Source: Mycolicibacterium frederiksbergense (GTDB lineage: Bacteria > Actinomycetota > Actinomycetes > Mycobacteriales > Mycobacteriaceae). From it: a DNA stretch of 64,000 bases. Position numbers and translations under genes: made by a program. Below, piece after piece: positions 1 through 8,500 of the stretch. The notes under the pieces are model-generated. The model was given only the letters and a program-made list of their open reading frames with translations, was not told the origin of the DNA and did not search any database. The stretch lies in NCBI RefSeq assembly GCF_029893345.1, contig NZ_JARXVE010000003.1:496001-560000 (forward strand), in the 5' to 3' direction. Every line of letters starts with the position of its first letter. Position 1 is the stretch's first letter.

Positions 1-507
1 GCCTCCAACAAAATTTTTTCGACGCTGAATGTGGTCTGTTCCGCAATCGATTACCGCGTAGCGCAGAAAAGTGCTCCATTGATATCGGATCCGTCGCCTC
101 CATCGGATGTGCAGGCGGTGAATCAAGGTAGCTCGGAACCGAAGCGATTTCTCGACGGTAGTAACTCTGCCTGCGGTGAGTGGATCTCTATGGTTGAGCG
201 CTTCGATAAAGACACCGAGGCCTGGCGCGCTCTCGACGCAAAAATTCCGGCAACGGAATGGACTCCTGAGCACAAGGCTATCGTCGACGCAGTTAAGCCG
301 GTGATGGTCGCCAACAGTGACGATATGGAGAAACTGGGCCGGGAAAGTGGCAATCCAGTCTGGGAGGATCTCGCGGTCTTCGCTGCCCAGTATAGGCGCG
401 CCTTTGTCGAGAACATCCCAAGTTATACGGTGACCGATAATTTTCTATCTGCGGTAGCTGCTTATCTCTCCGTAGCCATTAAGTGGGCGTGTAAGGCTGA
501 GTCGTGA
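1..507 (+). CDS. Conserved ESX-locus hypothetical protein, 5' end probably outside the window
   Basis: The reading frame is open to the left edge, so the gene is probably cut by the window. A GTG at 31 could start a 158-residue protein, but no ribosome binding site precedes it. The visible first residues look like the end of a hydrophobic segment followed by a Ser/Pro-rich stretch, which suggests a membrane-anchored or exported protein. The rest is a compact domain with conserved-looking features: a Cys in SACGEW, a Trp-rich AW..LD..IP region, SGNP and AAQYRRAF, and a final Cys in IKWACKAES. It overlaps espK by four bases (GTGA), so the two are probably translationally coupled. Function is unknown; an accessory role in handling ESX-1 substrates is only inferred from position. 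Confidence 0.6.
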   Translation, partial: ASNKIFSTLNVVCSAIDYRVAQKSAPLISDPSPPSDVQAVNQGSSEPKRFLDGSNSACGEWISMVERFDKDTEAWRALDAKIPATEWTPEHKAIVDAVKPVMVANSDDMEKLGRESGNPVWEDLAVFAAQYRRAFVENIPSYTVTDNFLSAVAAYLSVAIKWACKAES

Positions 508-2927
508 GTGCGGTTGCGGGTCCCACGCACACCGGTCCAGTACTGCTGGACGACGTTTCAGATCTCTTCGCGCTGGGTTTCGAACAAATTGCACAGCCGG
601 GCGTCGACGGCAAAGACGAGTACATAAATATTATGATGGGTCCGGGCGCCTGGCCGGAGTTCGACGAGTCAGTGTTCGAACAGCGCAAAGAAATGCTGAG
701 CGGTATCAAATCGAGGGTAACTCAGGCCCGCGCGGTTTGGGATGCTGTCCATGCGACCATATTCAATGGTCTGTTTGTGTGGGTCGGTGATAGCGCGTCC
801 GCCGCGGCAGCGAAAGCCGATCAACACAGCAAGGCCATGCAGGAGATCGAAAAGCAACTCGCGGACGCCATGGAATGGTGCGCTAATGCCTGGTTGACAA
901 CCAGATTGGCGAAAAAAGCGATCGCCGATTATGTAGAGCTCAAGAGGAACGAAATTAAGAATCTCATAGATAAGGCGGAGGAGGGGACGGAAAAAGATGA
1001 CGCCAAAGATGCCGGGAAGAGGATAGCCGAGCAGGTATACCTAGAAAACAAGAAATTCCTCGACAACCTCGCCGACAGCTTGAGTGGAAAAACCGAGGCG
1101 GCCGGATCTCCGCAGTCTGAGAGTCACGCCGCCGCACCTCTCGACAATGGGAACGGGGCATCAGGTGCGGGTCAAGTCGGCAGCGGGGAGTCAGGGTCAG
1201 GTAACTCACCGTCCGTATCATTCGCGGGCAACACGACGCAGAAGCAACCGCAATCCGGCGATAGTGGGGCAGCGGATGGTGATGCTGAGGCGGTAGCTGC
1301 GGCGACTGGTGGGCAGGGTGACAATAAGGGCGAGTCGGCCCAGGCCCCGGGCCCGGCTGTTGGTGGTGATGCTGAGGCGGTAGCTGCGGCGACTGGTGGG
1401 CAGGGTGACAATAAGGGCGAGTCGGCCCCGGGCCCGGCTGTTGGTGGTGATGCTGAGGCGGTAGCTGCGGCGACTGGTGGGCAGGGTGACAATAAGGGCG
1501 AGTCGGCCCAGGCCCCGCCTGCGGTATTCATGCCACCAAGTGGCCAGCCCACACTTGGTGGGAGGCCTCCCACCCCAAGTGCTTCCGGCACGCCAAGTGC
1601 TCCGGTAGCGTCTGCGACCCCAAGTCTTACCGGCGCCCCCAGCGCCGCGAGCAGTGCGTTGAGTGGCGGATCGTCCTCTGGCGCAGGCGCGGGGATGGAT
1701 CCGTCGAAGGCAGCAGGCGCGGCGGACGGGCTGGCCGGTCGCGCGCCGGCCGATCCAATGAAGGCTTTCTCGCAGCCTCTTGCGGATCCGGCGGGGACTC
1801 CGGTTCACGCTGCCTCTGCTGGCGGGGCTGCGCCGCCTCCGTTGGCGCCGTCTCCGGTGGTTCCGGCAGGTGATGCGATGGCGCCGGCGAGTTCGACCTC
1901 GGCGCCGACGGCGCTCAGTAGCGCTCAGACCCCTGCGGCGCCCTTGCAGGCTCCGTCGTCGGGTGGCTCGATGGGCATGGGTGGTGGCGGCATGCCGATG
2001 GCTCCGCCTCCGCTGGGGCCGCCCCCGACACCGCCTCCTGCCGCGCCAGTGGCAACGCCGGCGGCAGCTGCTCCGGCTCCTGCTCCAGCTCAGCCGACCA
2101 TGGCTGGTGGTGCTCAGATAGCGCCGATTCCGGTGTCCGCAGCGCGCGCTGAACGTGATGCCGCCCAGAATGCGGCCAAGCGGTCAGGTTCGGATCCGTT
2201 GGTGTTGGCACGCAGGATCGCCGCGGCGCTCAACGCGCCGGACATGCTTAATGTCGAGGACTTCGACTTTTACTGGATCACTGCGTTGACCGCCCAAGGA
2301 CAGATTGTGGTGGCCAATAACTACGGGTTGGCCTACCTGCCCGCGCAGGTGCGGTTGCCTGAGCAGGTGAAGTTGGTCAGTGCCGATGAGTCGATCCCGG
2401 CCAGCGAGCGTGCCTCGTTTGCGATCCATCCGATGGTGGCCGTTCAGCGTTGGGCCCAGCATCACGACACGACGCTGCGGGCCGTGATCGGCTGCGAAGA
2501 GCACTTCGCGAACTCCGACGCGGGTGCCCACAAGGTCGTGCTGACACCGGAAGACATCCCGGCGAAGGGCCAGATGGCGGGCCGGGACCGTTTGCAGGTA
2601 ATCGCCCCGCAGATCGCCATGCGGTTGGCAGGGTTCAGCGACGCCGACCTGATTAACATCCTGCCGCCGGCATCGGCCGACACCAGCCCACCCGAAGACC
2701 GCCGGACGGCGTTGTGGGAAGCGGTGTGGGAGCCGCTGTGCAGCAGCGCGTCCAACTGCGGGCAGGTGCACTTGCAGGCGTTCTTGGCGTATGCAATCCA
2801 CGCTCAAGAGTTGGCTGTCTATGAGGCACACGCCGCAACGGACGGACCCGATCAACGCCGGGCCGCTGCCGATTTCATTTACTGGCAGCACGTGGGTCAG
2901 CTGATCGCCGACGGACTCGATGCCTAG
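504..2927 (+). CDS. espK: EspK-like ESX-1 secretion-associated protein
   Basis: This is an 807-residue, three-part protein. The N-terminal helical domain (about 1-195) contains a WxG motif at W93-G95, as in ESX substrates and PPE-like folds. A long Ala/Pro/Gly/Ser linker (about 195-555) carries near-identical tandem repeats. The C-terminal globular domain (about 560-807) begins near LARRIAAALNAPDML and resembles the EspK C-terminus as I recall it. In M. tuberculosis EspK (Rv3879c) is associated with EspB and ESX-1 secretion. The GTG start overlaps the stop of the upstream gene. Base composition changes along the gene: the first 1.1 kb is visibly richer in A/T than the linker and C-terminus. 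Identification rests on domain plan, C-terminal resemblance and neighbours. Confidence 0.75.
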   Translation: MSAVAGPTHTGPVLLDDVSDLFALGFEQIAQPGVDGKDEYINIMMGPGAWPEFDESVFEQRKEMLSGIKSRVTQARAVWDAVHATIFNGLFVWVGDSASAAAAKADQHSKAMQEIEKQLADAMEWCANAWLTTRLAKKAIADYVELKRNEIKNLIDKAEEGTEKDDAKDAGKRIAEQVYLENKKFLDNLADSLSGKTEAAGSPQSESHAAAPLDNGNGASGAGQVGSGESGSGNSPSVSFAGNTTQKQPQSGDSGAADGDAEAVAAATGGQGDNKGESAQAPGPAVGGDAEAVAAATGGQGDNKGESAPGPAVGGDAEAVAAATGGQGDNKGESAQAPPAVFMPPSGQPTLGGRPPTPSASGTPSAPVASATPSLTGAPSAASSALSGGSSSGAGAGMDPSKAAGAADGLAGRAPADPMKAFSQPLADPAGTPVHAASAGGAAPPPLAPSPVVPAGDAMAPASSTSAPTALSSAQTPAAPLQAPSSGGSMGMGGGGMPMAPPPLGPPPTPPPAAPVATPAAAAPAPAPAQPTMAGGAQIAPIPVSAARAERDAAQNAAKRSGSDPLVLARRIAAALNAPDMLNVEDFDFYWITALTAQGQIVVANNYGLAYLPAQVRLPEQVKLVSADESIPASERASFAIHPMVAVQRWAQHHDTTLRAVIGCEEHFANSDAGAHKVVLTPEDIPAKGQMAGRDRLQVIAPQIAMRLAGFSDADLINILPPASADTSPPEDRRTALWEAVWEPLCSSASNCGQVHLQAFLAYAIHAQELAVYEAHAATDGPDQRRAAADFIYWQHVGQLIADGLDA
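1278..1517 (+). repeat. In-frame tandem repeat in the espK linker, three copies
   Basis: Three near-identical units begin at 1278, 1365 and 1446 and encode GDAEAVAAATGGQGDNKGES plus a short tail. Copy 1 is 87 bases. Copy 2 is 81 bases and lacks two codons in the tail. Copy 3 is cut short near 1517. The absence of drift between copies suggests recent expansion by slippage or unequal recombination, and all changes keep the frame. Confidence 0.9.
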
Positions 2928-3163
2928 GACGGTTGGTTCAGGTCCGACGAGACACGGCAGCGTCGTTGCCGCGGCCGCACTGGCGAGGCATCCGGGCAGC
3001 AAAAGAAGTGAACGTAGTCACCTCCGTCTGCCGATATGATTATCGCGAGAAATCGGTGCGGCGGGTCGCCGGAATGGCGGGGACGTTCGGCCGACGTTTT
3101 GGTTTCGTCAGGGGCACTTGAGCCGGTTGGTCGGCGGCCTCGGCATAGGGAGGATGACTGGGC

Positions 3164-4711
3164 GTGGGAGAGAAGCTGGGGTGGTCGTCCGACGGGATGA
3201 AACAGACGGCCGAGAAAATTACGGCGAATCCGGCGTCAGCATCACCAGTATCCGACCCGGGGGCGCCGGACTCGCTGGAAATCACGGCCGCCGCGATAAA
3301 CCAACTCAAGGCGTCTTCCAGCAGATTGGAATTGACTTTCGCGGCTGCTGACACCGAGGCGGGGCGTATGGCATCAGCCCTGCGTGCCGGTGCCGATGCT
3401 TTCGACAAGGTTGTCAGCCAGTCGAAGGAAGAATTCGACAAGCAGATGCATAGCGATGGCGCCCGGCCTTCGAACAAGGTCGAGACGGTGGTTCCAAGCG
3501 GGGTAATGGACACCGCACCGGCCACCGTGAATGTCCCTTACCCTGCCTCAGCAGAAACGGGCGCCTTCGCTAATTGGCGAGAGTCTGCGAAAAAGATCCA
3601 CAACGGCGACGGTACGTCGGCGCTTAAGGACTTTAGTAGCGAGTGGACCCGCTGCCAAAGCTGGCTCTCCAGCACCCACGTAAAGGATTTCAATGCGCCG
3701 AATGGTGACGGCACCGCAGCCGAGGCGTACACGAACGCGATGAACCTCCTGCGTGGCTGGTGGGAGGACATGATCCCGGAGTGCGGGCGAATGGTCGAAC
3801 AGGCGCAAAATTTCATCGACGCGCACAGTGATCTTGTCAGTGAGCACCCCACACTGGATGATGTAGCAACCTACGAGAAAATGGATCCGGGCGGTCTCGT
3901 CAATATCGTCATAGCCCTCTCACCCGTGGCAACGCTGGGAAAAGGCGCGCTGAACAAGTATTTTCAGGAGCGTTCAGAGGCGGCGTTGAAGAAATATTCA
4001 GATCGCATCGCTTTCAAAGAAATTAGGCCCGGCATGCCGCCGTCAATTCGCGGGTTGCCGTCGACAAATCCCGGCGGGCCACCACCCGGAGTCAACCCAC
4101 CGGCGGGAGGCGGCCCAACGTCGGGAGGCGCTCCCGAGATGCCCGAGATGCCGTCTATGGATATGCCGTCGATGTCGCCCGCTGGCCTCGATCCTTCAGG
4201 AGGCCAGCAACCCTCGGGTTCTCCCAGCGGCGGTGGTTCGCCCTCCGGTGGCGGTGCCCCATCGGGCGGTGGCGCGCCCGCTGGCGGTGGCATGCCCGGC
4301 GGCCTCCCCAAGGGCATGCCTGAGGGCACACCCGAGATCCCCGGTCTCGGGGAACCGAGCCTCAAGCCGGCCAGCGCCGGTGGTGGCGGTGGCGGAATGG
4401 GCGGTGGCGGCGGAGGTATGCCCGCCGGGCCGCTCGGTCCTGCCGTTGGCGCGGAAACCGTCGCGCCGTCTCCGGCCGGTGCCCGTGGCGGTGGCGGCGG
4501 CGTCCCCGGCGGGCCCGGTGGTGCCGGTGCCGGCGGTATGGGCGGAGGCATGGGCGGTATGGGCGGCGGCCACGGTCAGGGCGGACAGGGCAAGGAGAAG
4601 CGCCGCAATCCGAACCTTTCGGAGGACGAGGACCTTTACGTCGAGGATCGCGCGTACACCGAGGCGGTCATCGGCCGTCGTGCACGCAAGGACCCGAAGG
4701 ACGGCAAGTAG
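3164..4711 (+). CDS. espB: EspB-like ESX-1 secreted substrate
   Basis: The 515-residue product has a helical N-terminal half and a Pro/Gly-rich C-terminal half. The last 40 residues (EDEDLYVEDRAYTEAVIG followed by a basic end) closely match the EspB C-terminus as I recall it. EspB is exported by ESX-1 and cleaved by MycP1, whose gene lies nearby. The GTG start has AGGGAGG about ten bases upstream. Two points are odd. The gene is on the opposite strand from eccE1-mycP1, unlike in M. tuberculosis. In addition, the places where M. tuberculosis EspB has YxxxD and WxG read FDKVV and PNG here. A YEKMD sequence occurs later. This could be a diverged paralogue rather than the strict orthologue. Confidence 0.75.
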   Translation: MGEKLGWSSDGMKQTAEKITANPASASPVSDPGAPDSLEITAAAINQLKASSSRLELTFAAADTEAGRMASALRAGADAFDKVVSQSKEEFDKQMHSDGARPSNKVETVVPSGVMDTAPATVNVPYPASAETGAFANWRESAKKIHNGDGTSALKDFSSEWTRCQSWLSSTHVKDFNAPNGDGTAAEAYTNAMNLLRGWWEDMIPECGRMVEQAQNFIDAHSDLVSEHPTLDDVATYEKMDPGGLVNIVIALSPVATLGKGALNKYFQERSEAALKKYSDRIAFKEIRPGMPPSIRGLPSTNPGGPPPGVNPPAGGGPTSGGAPEMPEMPSMDMPSMSPAGLDPSGGQQPSGSPSGGGSPSGGGAPSGGGAPAGGGMPGGLPKGMPEGTPEIPGLGEPSLKPASAGGGGGGMGGGGGGMPAGPLGPAVGAETVAPSPAGARGGGGGVPGGPGGAGAGGMGGGMGGMGGGHGQGGQGKEKRRNPNLSEDEDLYVEDRAYTEAVIGRRARKDPKDGK

Positions 4712-4729
4712 ACCGACATCAGTAGACAG

Positions 4730-4768
4730 AAACTCGCCGACGACACGATGTGTGTCGTCGGCGAGTTT
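4730..4768 (+). terminator. espB terminator hairpin
   Basis: A perfect 17-bp inverted repeat (4730-4746 and 4752-4768) with a GATGT loop starts 18 bases after the espB stop. The right arm ends in TTT. It lies between converging espB and espL and could serve as an intrinsic terminator. Confidence 0.75.
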
Positions 4769-4812
4769 CGTTGTACGCCATTCTGTTTCCGCAGGGCGCG
4801 AAGCCAAATAAG

Positions 4813-4847
4813 TCAGCCCGCCTCGCCACCGGGGCGAGACGGGCTGA
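4813..4847 (-). terminator. Terminator hairpin of the mycP1-eccE1-espL unit
   Basis: Arms 4813-4827 and 4833-4847 pair over 15 positions with one C/A mismatch on the plus strand, which becomes a G-U pair in the minus-strand RNA. The hairpin lies just beyond the espL stop. The minus strand then reads CTTATTT, a weak T-rich tail. Confidence 0.6.
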
Positions 4848-4868
4848 TTCGCAGGAACTCCGCGGGCC

Positions 4869-5207
4869 TCAGCCTGGCTGCGTGCCCTCCGCAGTCAATT
4901 CCGCAACCATGGCATCGAGCCTTTCCCGGTCGGCTTCGATGGATGAAGTCGCTGCGGCCGTTGCCTTTTGGATTGCTTCGTTGAGCCGCTGTTCGACGGC
5001 TTGAGCGCCCAACCGCAACAATCCGTCCTTGATGTACACGTCGATCAGATGATGGTGTCCGTTGAGCGTGACCTCGACGCTTTTGGCTTCGTCTGCCGCC
5101 GTGAACGTTTCGGTGTTCATCTTGTGCAGCTGATCGTCCATGAGAGCCTGCAGTTGCTGCGCTTGGCGCAGCACCGCAGCGACCTGCGGGTGCATCTCCT
5201 CTGTCAC
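4869..5207 (-). CDS. espL: EspL, YbaB-like ESX-1 accessory protein
   Basis: The product has 112 residues, close to the roughly 115 of M. tuberculosis EspL (Rv3880c). It is a small helix-rich protein of the YbaB/EbfC-like fold: a coiled N-terminal helix (VAAVLRQAQQLQALMDDQL), a central beta section (VEVTLNGHHHLIDVYIKD) and a second helix. In M. tuberculosis EspL is cytosolic and supports stability of other ESX-1 substrates. The GTG at 5207 is chosen over an upstream in-frame ATG because GGGAGGAA lies six bases before it and the length then fits. It is the last gene of the mycP1-eccE1-espL unit. Confidence 0.85.
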   Translation of the reverse strand: MTEEMHPQVAAVLRQAQQLQALMDDQLHKMNTETFTAADEAKSVEVTLNGHHHLIDVYIKDGLLRLGAQAVEQRLNEAIQKATAAATSSIEADRERLDAMVAELTAEGTQPG

Positions 5208-5256
5208 TTTGGTTCCTCCCGACCCTTCTGGGACCCCTCTCCCAGCAAGCTTGATG

Positions 5257-6651
5257 TCATTGCTCCAGCGCCATCTGGTAGCGGCTCTCTTCACGCGGAT
5301 TGATCAACGTGATTGGCAGCTGCCGGTGCCGTGGTGTGTCAATGAAATTGGGCCGCAAGATCACTCGGCCGACACCCTGATGTGGGCCGAGGTACGTGGT
5401 GGAATTCGGCCACGCCACCCGCGGCACCCGGCCGACCCGGGCGTTGATCATCGAGGCGAACTCGCGGAACTGCGGCCCCAGGGTCACCACCGCCCCGGAC
5501 GCCGCCGAGCGAATGACGAACTGGGTGAACAACCGGGCGTCACCAAGGTTGATGCTGACATCGACGTTGTCGAACGGGATGTACACCGGGTAGCGGTCCG
5601 AGGTCTCACCGACGAGCACTCCGGCCGAACCGATCGGTAGGTCGTAGTGCTTGTCGGTCACCGGGCTGATGCCCTGTAGCGCCGCCCGTTGCCCGCCGAA
5701 CAAGCAGGAAAACCCGCGTGGCGTAGTGGGATTGCCCAAGGTGGTGAGCAGCACCGTGGTGGTCGGGGCCGCACCCGGCGTCAGCCGCACCCGGGTGGTG
5801 GTGTGATCGGCGCGCGCCGACCACCAGACATCCGGACCACCGGGCGCGTTGTAGGCCGCGGTGAAGGTGCTCTGCCCCTTGATCGCCGACCAGGTTTCCC
5901 GCTCGAAGCTGATCTCGGTGGCCTTGTCGTAGTCGTCGAAGCTGCGGGAGCACCTTGCGTCGATTCCGTTGCTGGCCAACTGGTCTGCGATGCGGGTCGC
6001 CGAGGCCACCAGGTATCGGGCCAGCCCGGACACCCCGCTGTCACGGCGCTGGGCCGAGCGCTGGGTCTTCTCCGGGTCGGCCCGCAGCACGATCCAGGTC
6101 CGCCGGTTCGCCGGCGCCGGGTACGGGCCCACCACCTGCTCGTAGAGCGCCACCAGGCTGGCCGGTGCGGTCTTGCCGACCCGGTAGCCGGCCGACACCA
6201 CATCGGCCTCCAGATCGGGGCAGTGCGCCACGATCAGCTTCTCGATCAGCTTGGTGCTGACCGTGTCATCGGACACGGCGTTGCCGTTCACGATCACCGT
6301 CGGCGTGAAAGGCCTTGGCACCAACTCGATCACCGCGATCAGGTGATCGCCCTGCCAGCGCACCGCGACGTGATCACCCGGCATCACCGTGGCGCCGACC
6401 GCGGGTTCCGACGCCACGTCCGGGGTGCTGCGGTGCCGACGCCGCCAGGAGAAGATCGCCTTGACCCAGCCGGTGAGCCGGCGCCCGCGGATGGTGAGCA
6501 CCGAGAACAGCACGATCAGCACCGACAGCGTGATCCCCAGCCACAACAGCCGGAAGTGCAGGCACAGCGCGATGCATGCCGGGATCAGCGCGGCCGCCCA
6601 GATGGCATGGCCGGTGGTGAACCGAAAACCGAACTGCCGCAGGATGTTCAT
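5257..6651 (-). CDS. eccE1: ESX-1 secretion system component EccE1
   Basis: This 464-residue membrane protein begins with two hydrophobic segments (about residues 14-55), followed by a basic loop and a long soluble domain, the plan of EccE. EccE is a peripheral subunit of the type VII membrane complex with EccB, EccC and EccD. Its ATG overlaps the mycP1 stop by four bases (ATGA), so the two are translationally coupled, and espL starts 49 bases downstream. Length and neighbours match eccE1 (Rv3882c). Confidence 0.9.
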   Translation of the reverse strand: MNILRQFGFRFTTGHAIWAAALIPACIALCLHFRLLWLGITLSVLIVLFSVLTIRGRRLTGWVKAIFSWRRRHRSTPDVASEPAVGATVMPGDHVAVRWQGDHLIAVIELVPRPFTPTVIVNGNAVSDDTVSTKLIEKLIVAHCPDLEADVVSAGYRVGKTAPASLVALYEQVVGPYPAPANRRTWIVLRADPEKTQRSAQRRDSGVSGLARYLVASATRIADQLASNGIDARCSRSFDDYDKATEISFERETWSAIKGQSTFTAAYNAPGGPDVWWSARADHTTTRVRLTPGAAPTTTVLLTTLGNPTTPRGFSCLFGGQRAALQGISPVTDKHYDLPIGSAGVLVGETSDRYPVYIPFDNVDVSINLGDARLFTQFVIRSAASGAVVTLGPQFREFASMINARVGRVPRVAWPNSTTYLGPHQGVGRVILRPNFIDTPRHRQLPITLINPREESRYQMALEQ

Positions 6652-7997
6652 TGGCGACGCCGCAACGCGCGTCGGGTCATCGCACCGATCCCGAGGATCA
6701 GCGCCAGCGCCGCCCCGGCGACCACCACACCGGTGATCGGGCCGCGGTCTGGCGGCGGGATGTACACCGGCGGCGGAACTTCCTTGATCCGGAACGGAAC
6801 CTTCTTCGGACCGTCCGGAATCTCCCAGGTCAGGGCCGCCACCGGATCGACCACACCGGCCCCGACATAGTTGTCGACGCCGCCGCCGGGATGGCGTGCG
6901 GTAGCGGTGATCCGGTTGATGACCTGGGCCGGGGTCAGATCCGGGAAACGCTGCTTGACCAGAGCCGCCAGGCCCGAGACGAACGCGGCCGAGAACGACG
7001 TGCCGTTGAGCGGCACCGGACCGTCCTCACCGGGTGTGGCATTGATCGGCTGTCCCTCATAGCCCAGCGCGACCAGGTTCTCGCCCGGTGCGGCCGCGCC
7101 CACCCACGGGCCCGACATCGAGAAGTTGCTGGGCTGGCCGTTCTGGCCGATGCTGCCGACGGTGAGCACCAGCGGGTCGTACCAGGCCGGGCTGACGATC
7201 GTCTGCACGCCCTTCCAGCCCCGCGAATCGGCCGGGACCGACGGGTCCGGCGGCGGGTTCTGGGTGCAGTCCTGGCCGGTATTACCGGCGGCGACGACGA
7301 TCACCACGCCCTTGACGTTGACGGCGTAGTTGATCGCCGCGCCCAGGCTGCCCTCGTCGATCCGGCGGGTCACCTTGTAGCAGGCGGCCTCGCTGATGTT
7401 GATCACCTGCGCACCCATGTTGGCGGCGTGCACCACCGAGCGGGCCAGGCTGCGGATCGACCCCGCGGTCTGGGTGGTGTTCGGATCGTTGGGATCCTGA
7501 CGGGATCCCTTCGGCTGGAACGCCACCGAGGTCTGGCGCAGCGAAATCAGTCGCGCATCAGGCGCCACACCGATGAAACCGTCGGTGGGAGCGGGACGCC
7601 CGGCGATGATCGACGCGGTCATCGTGCCGTGGGCATCGCAGTCGGACAGGCCATTGCCGCCGGCGTCGACAAAGTCGCCGCCCGGCTCGGCCGGCACCCG
7701 GGGTGAGCCGTTGACCCCGGTGTCGATCACCGCGACAGTTACCCCGGCGCCAGTTGCGAACTTCTGCGCCTCGGGCAGCCGCAGATAGTCGGCCGCCCAC
7801 GGCTTGTCAGCGAAGTTCGAATTCGGCATGACCGTCGGCGTCGCGCAGATCTTGCGCTGTTCCATCGGCTGATCGGGGCCAGTTTCATCAGGCGGAACGG
7901 CCGCGGCGTCAATCGCCGGCGGCTCGATCGCCCACGCCGGAGGCGCACTGAAAAGGGTCAACAACACTGCCAGCAGCATCACGGCTACGCGCTGCAC
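6648..7997 (-). CDS. mycP1: Mycosin-1, type VII secretion subtilisin-like protease
   Basis: The product has 449 residues, with an N-terminal signal peptide (about 1-23), a subtilase domain and one C-terminal membrane helix (about 418-438) ending in RRALRRRQ. The catalytic triad is visible: D92 in VIDTGVNG, H123 in DAHGT and Ser near 334 in NGTSFSAA. The oxyanion Asn is in AAGNTG. Mycosins act in the periplasm and stabilise the ESX membrane complex; MycP1 also processes EspB, encoded close by. The start is GTG, with a 177-base gap upstream to ptsH that should hold the promoter. The enzyme appears intact. Confidence 0.95.
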   Translation of the reverse strand: MQRVAVMLLAVLLTLFSAPPAWAIEPPAIDAAAVPPDETGPDQPMEQRKICATPTVMPNSNFADKPWAADYLRLPEAQKFATGAGVTVAVIDTGVNGSPRVPAEPGGDFVDAGGNGLSDCDAHGTMTASIIAGRPAPTDGFIGVAPDARLISLRQTSVAFQPKGSRQDPNDPNTTQTAGSIRSLARSVVHAANMGAQVINISEAACYKVTRRIDEGSLGAAINYAVNVKGVVIVVAAGNTGQDCTQNPPPDPSVPADSRGWKGVQTIVSPAWYDPLVLTVGSIGQNGQPSNFSMSGPWVGAAAPGENLVALGYEGQPINATPGEDGPVPLNGTSFSAAFVSGLAALVKQRFPDLTPAQVINRITATARHPGGGVDNYVGAGVVDPVAALTWEIPDGPKKVPFRIKEVPPPVYIPPPDRGPITGVVVAGAALALILGIGAMTRRALRRRQ

Positions 7998-8174
7998 GCC
8001 TCACACTCCCCCAATGAAGTCGGGCCCGCTTGCAATGTGCTGATGCACTTTTAGCAAACAATGCCCGGTCCGCCCAGAAATGAATCGTCTCACGTCTAGC
8101 CGACTGGCTAATTGCACGGTGGCAATCATAAGGGTCTCTTGCGCAGGTCGATGACGCTTTCTCGACTGTGCGAG

Positions 8175-8432
8175 CTAGGCGTCGAGGTCCTGGCCCACCA
8201 GATCTGCGATCGCCGCTAGCACCTCGGCGTCGTCGCAGGCAACGGTCACCGAAGCGCCGTGGGCGGCCCCGAGCGTCATGATCATCAGCGCCGAGCCGGC
8301 ATCCACCGGGTCGGCACCGCCGACGGCCAGGGTCACCGGCACCCCGGCGGTCAGTACCGCGTCGGCGATCCGTGCGGCCGGGCGGGCGTGCAGTCCGATG
8401 GCTGAGCCGACGGTGACGGTCCTGCTGGGCAT
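8175..8432 (-). CDS. ptsH: Phosphocarrier protein HPr
   Basis: The 85-residue protein has the HPr active site IGLHARPA with His15, and a Ser47 region (DAGSALMIMTLGA) matching the regulatory serine loop. HPr accepts phosphate from enzyme I and passes it to sugar-specific EII proteins. The ATG at 8432 is chosen over a longer frame because a strong AAGGAGGA sits just before it and the length is normal. The gene is divergent from ptsI, 67 bases away. No EII gene lies in the window, so the sugar served is unknown. Confidence 0.93.
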   Translation of the reverse strand: MPSRTVTVGSAIGLHARPAARIADAVLTAGVPVTLAVGGADPVDAGSALMIMTLGAAHGASVTVACDDAEVLAAIADLVGQDLDA

Positions 8433-8484
8433 ATTCCTCCTTGGAACGGGCTGTGACAGGCGCTGCGAACTCAGCAAACGCATT

Positions 8485-8500
8485 TGTAACCTGTGTCACA
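8485..8500. promoter_or_regulatory. CRP/cAMP-receptor-like binding site
   Basis: TGTAACCTGTGTCACA fits the TGTGA-N6-TCACA pattern recognised by mycobacterial CRP with one mismatch. It ends on the first base of the ptsI start codon and lies 53-68 bases upstream of the ptsH start. It could activate ptsH or repress ptsI. This is inferred from the motif alone. Confidence 0.45.

Noticed and set aside
31..33. GTG as true start of the first gene
   Set aside because: No ribosome binding site and the frame stays open to the window edge, so the gene is probably truncated.
4080..4580. Gly/Pro-rich espB tail as a PE_PGRS-like or separate gene
   Set aside because: It is in frame with espB and ends in the EspB-type C-terminus; frames on the other strand are shadows.
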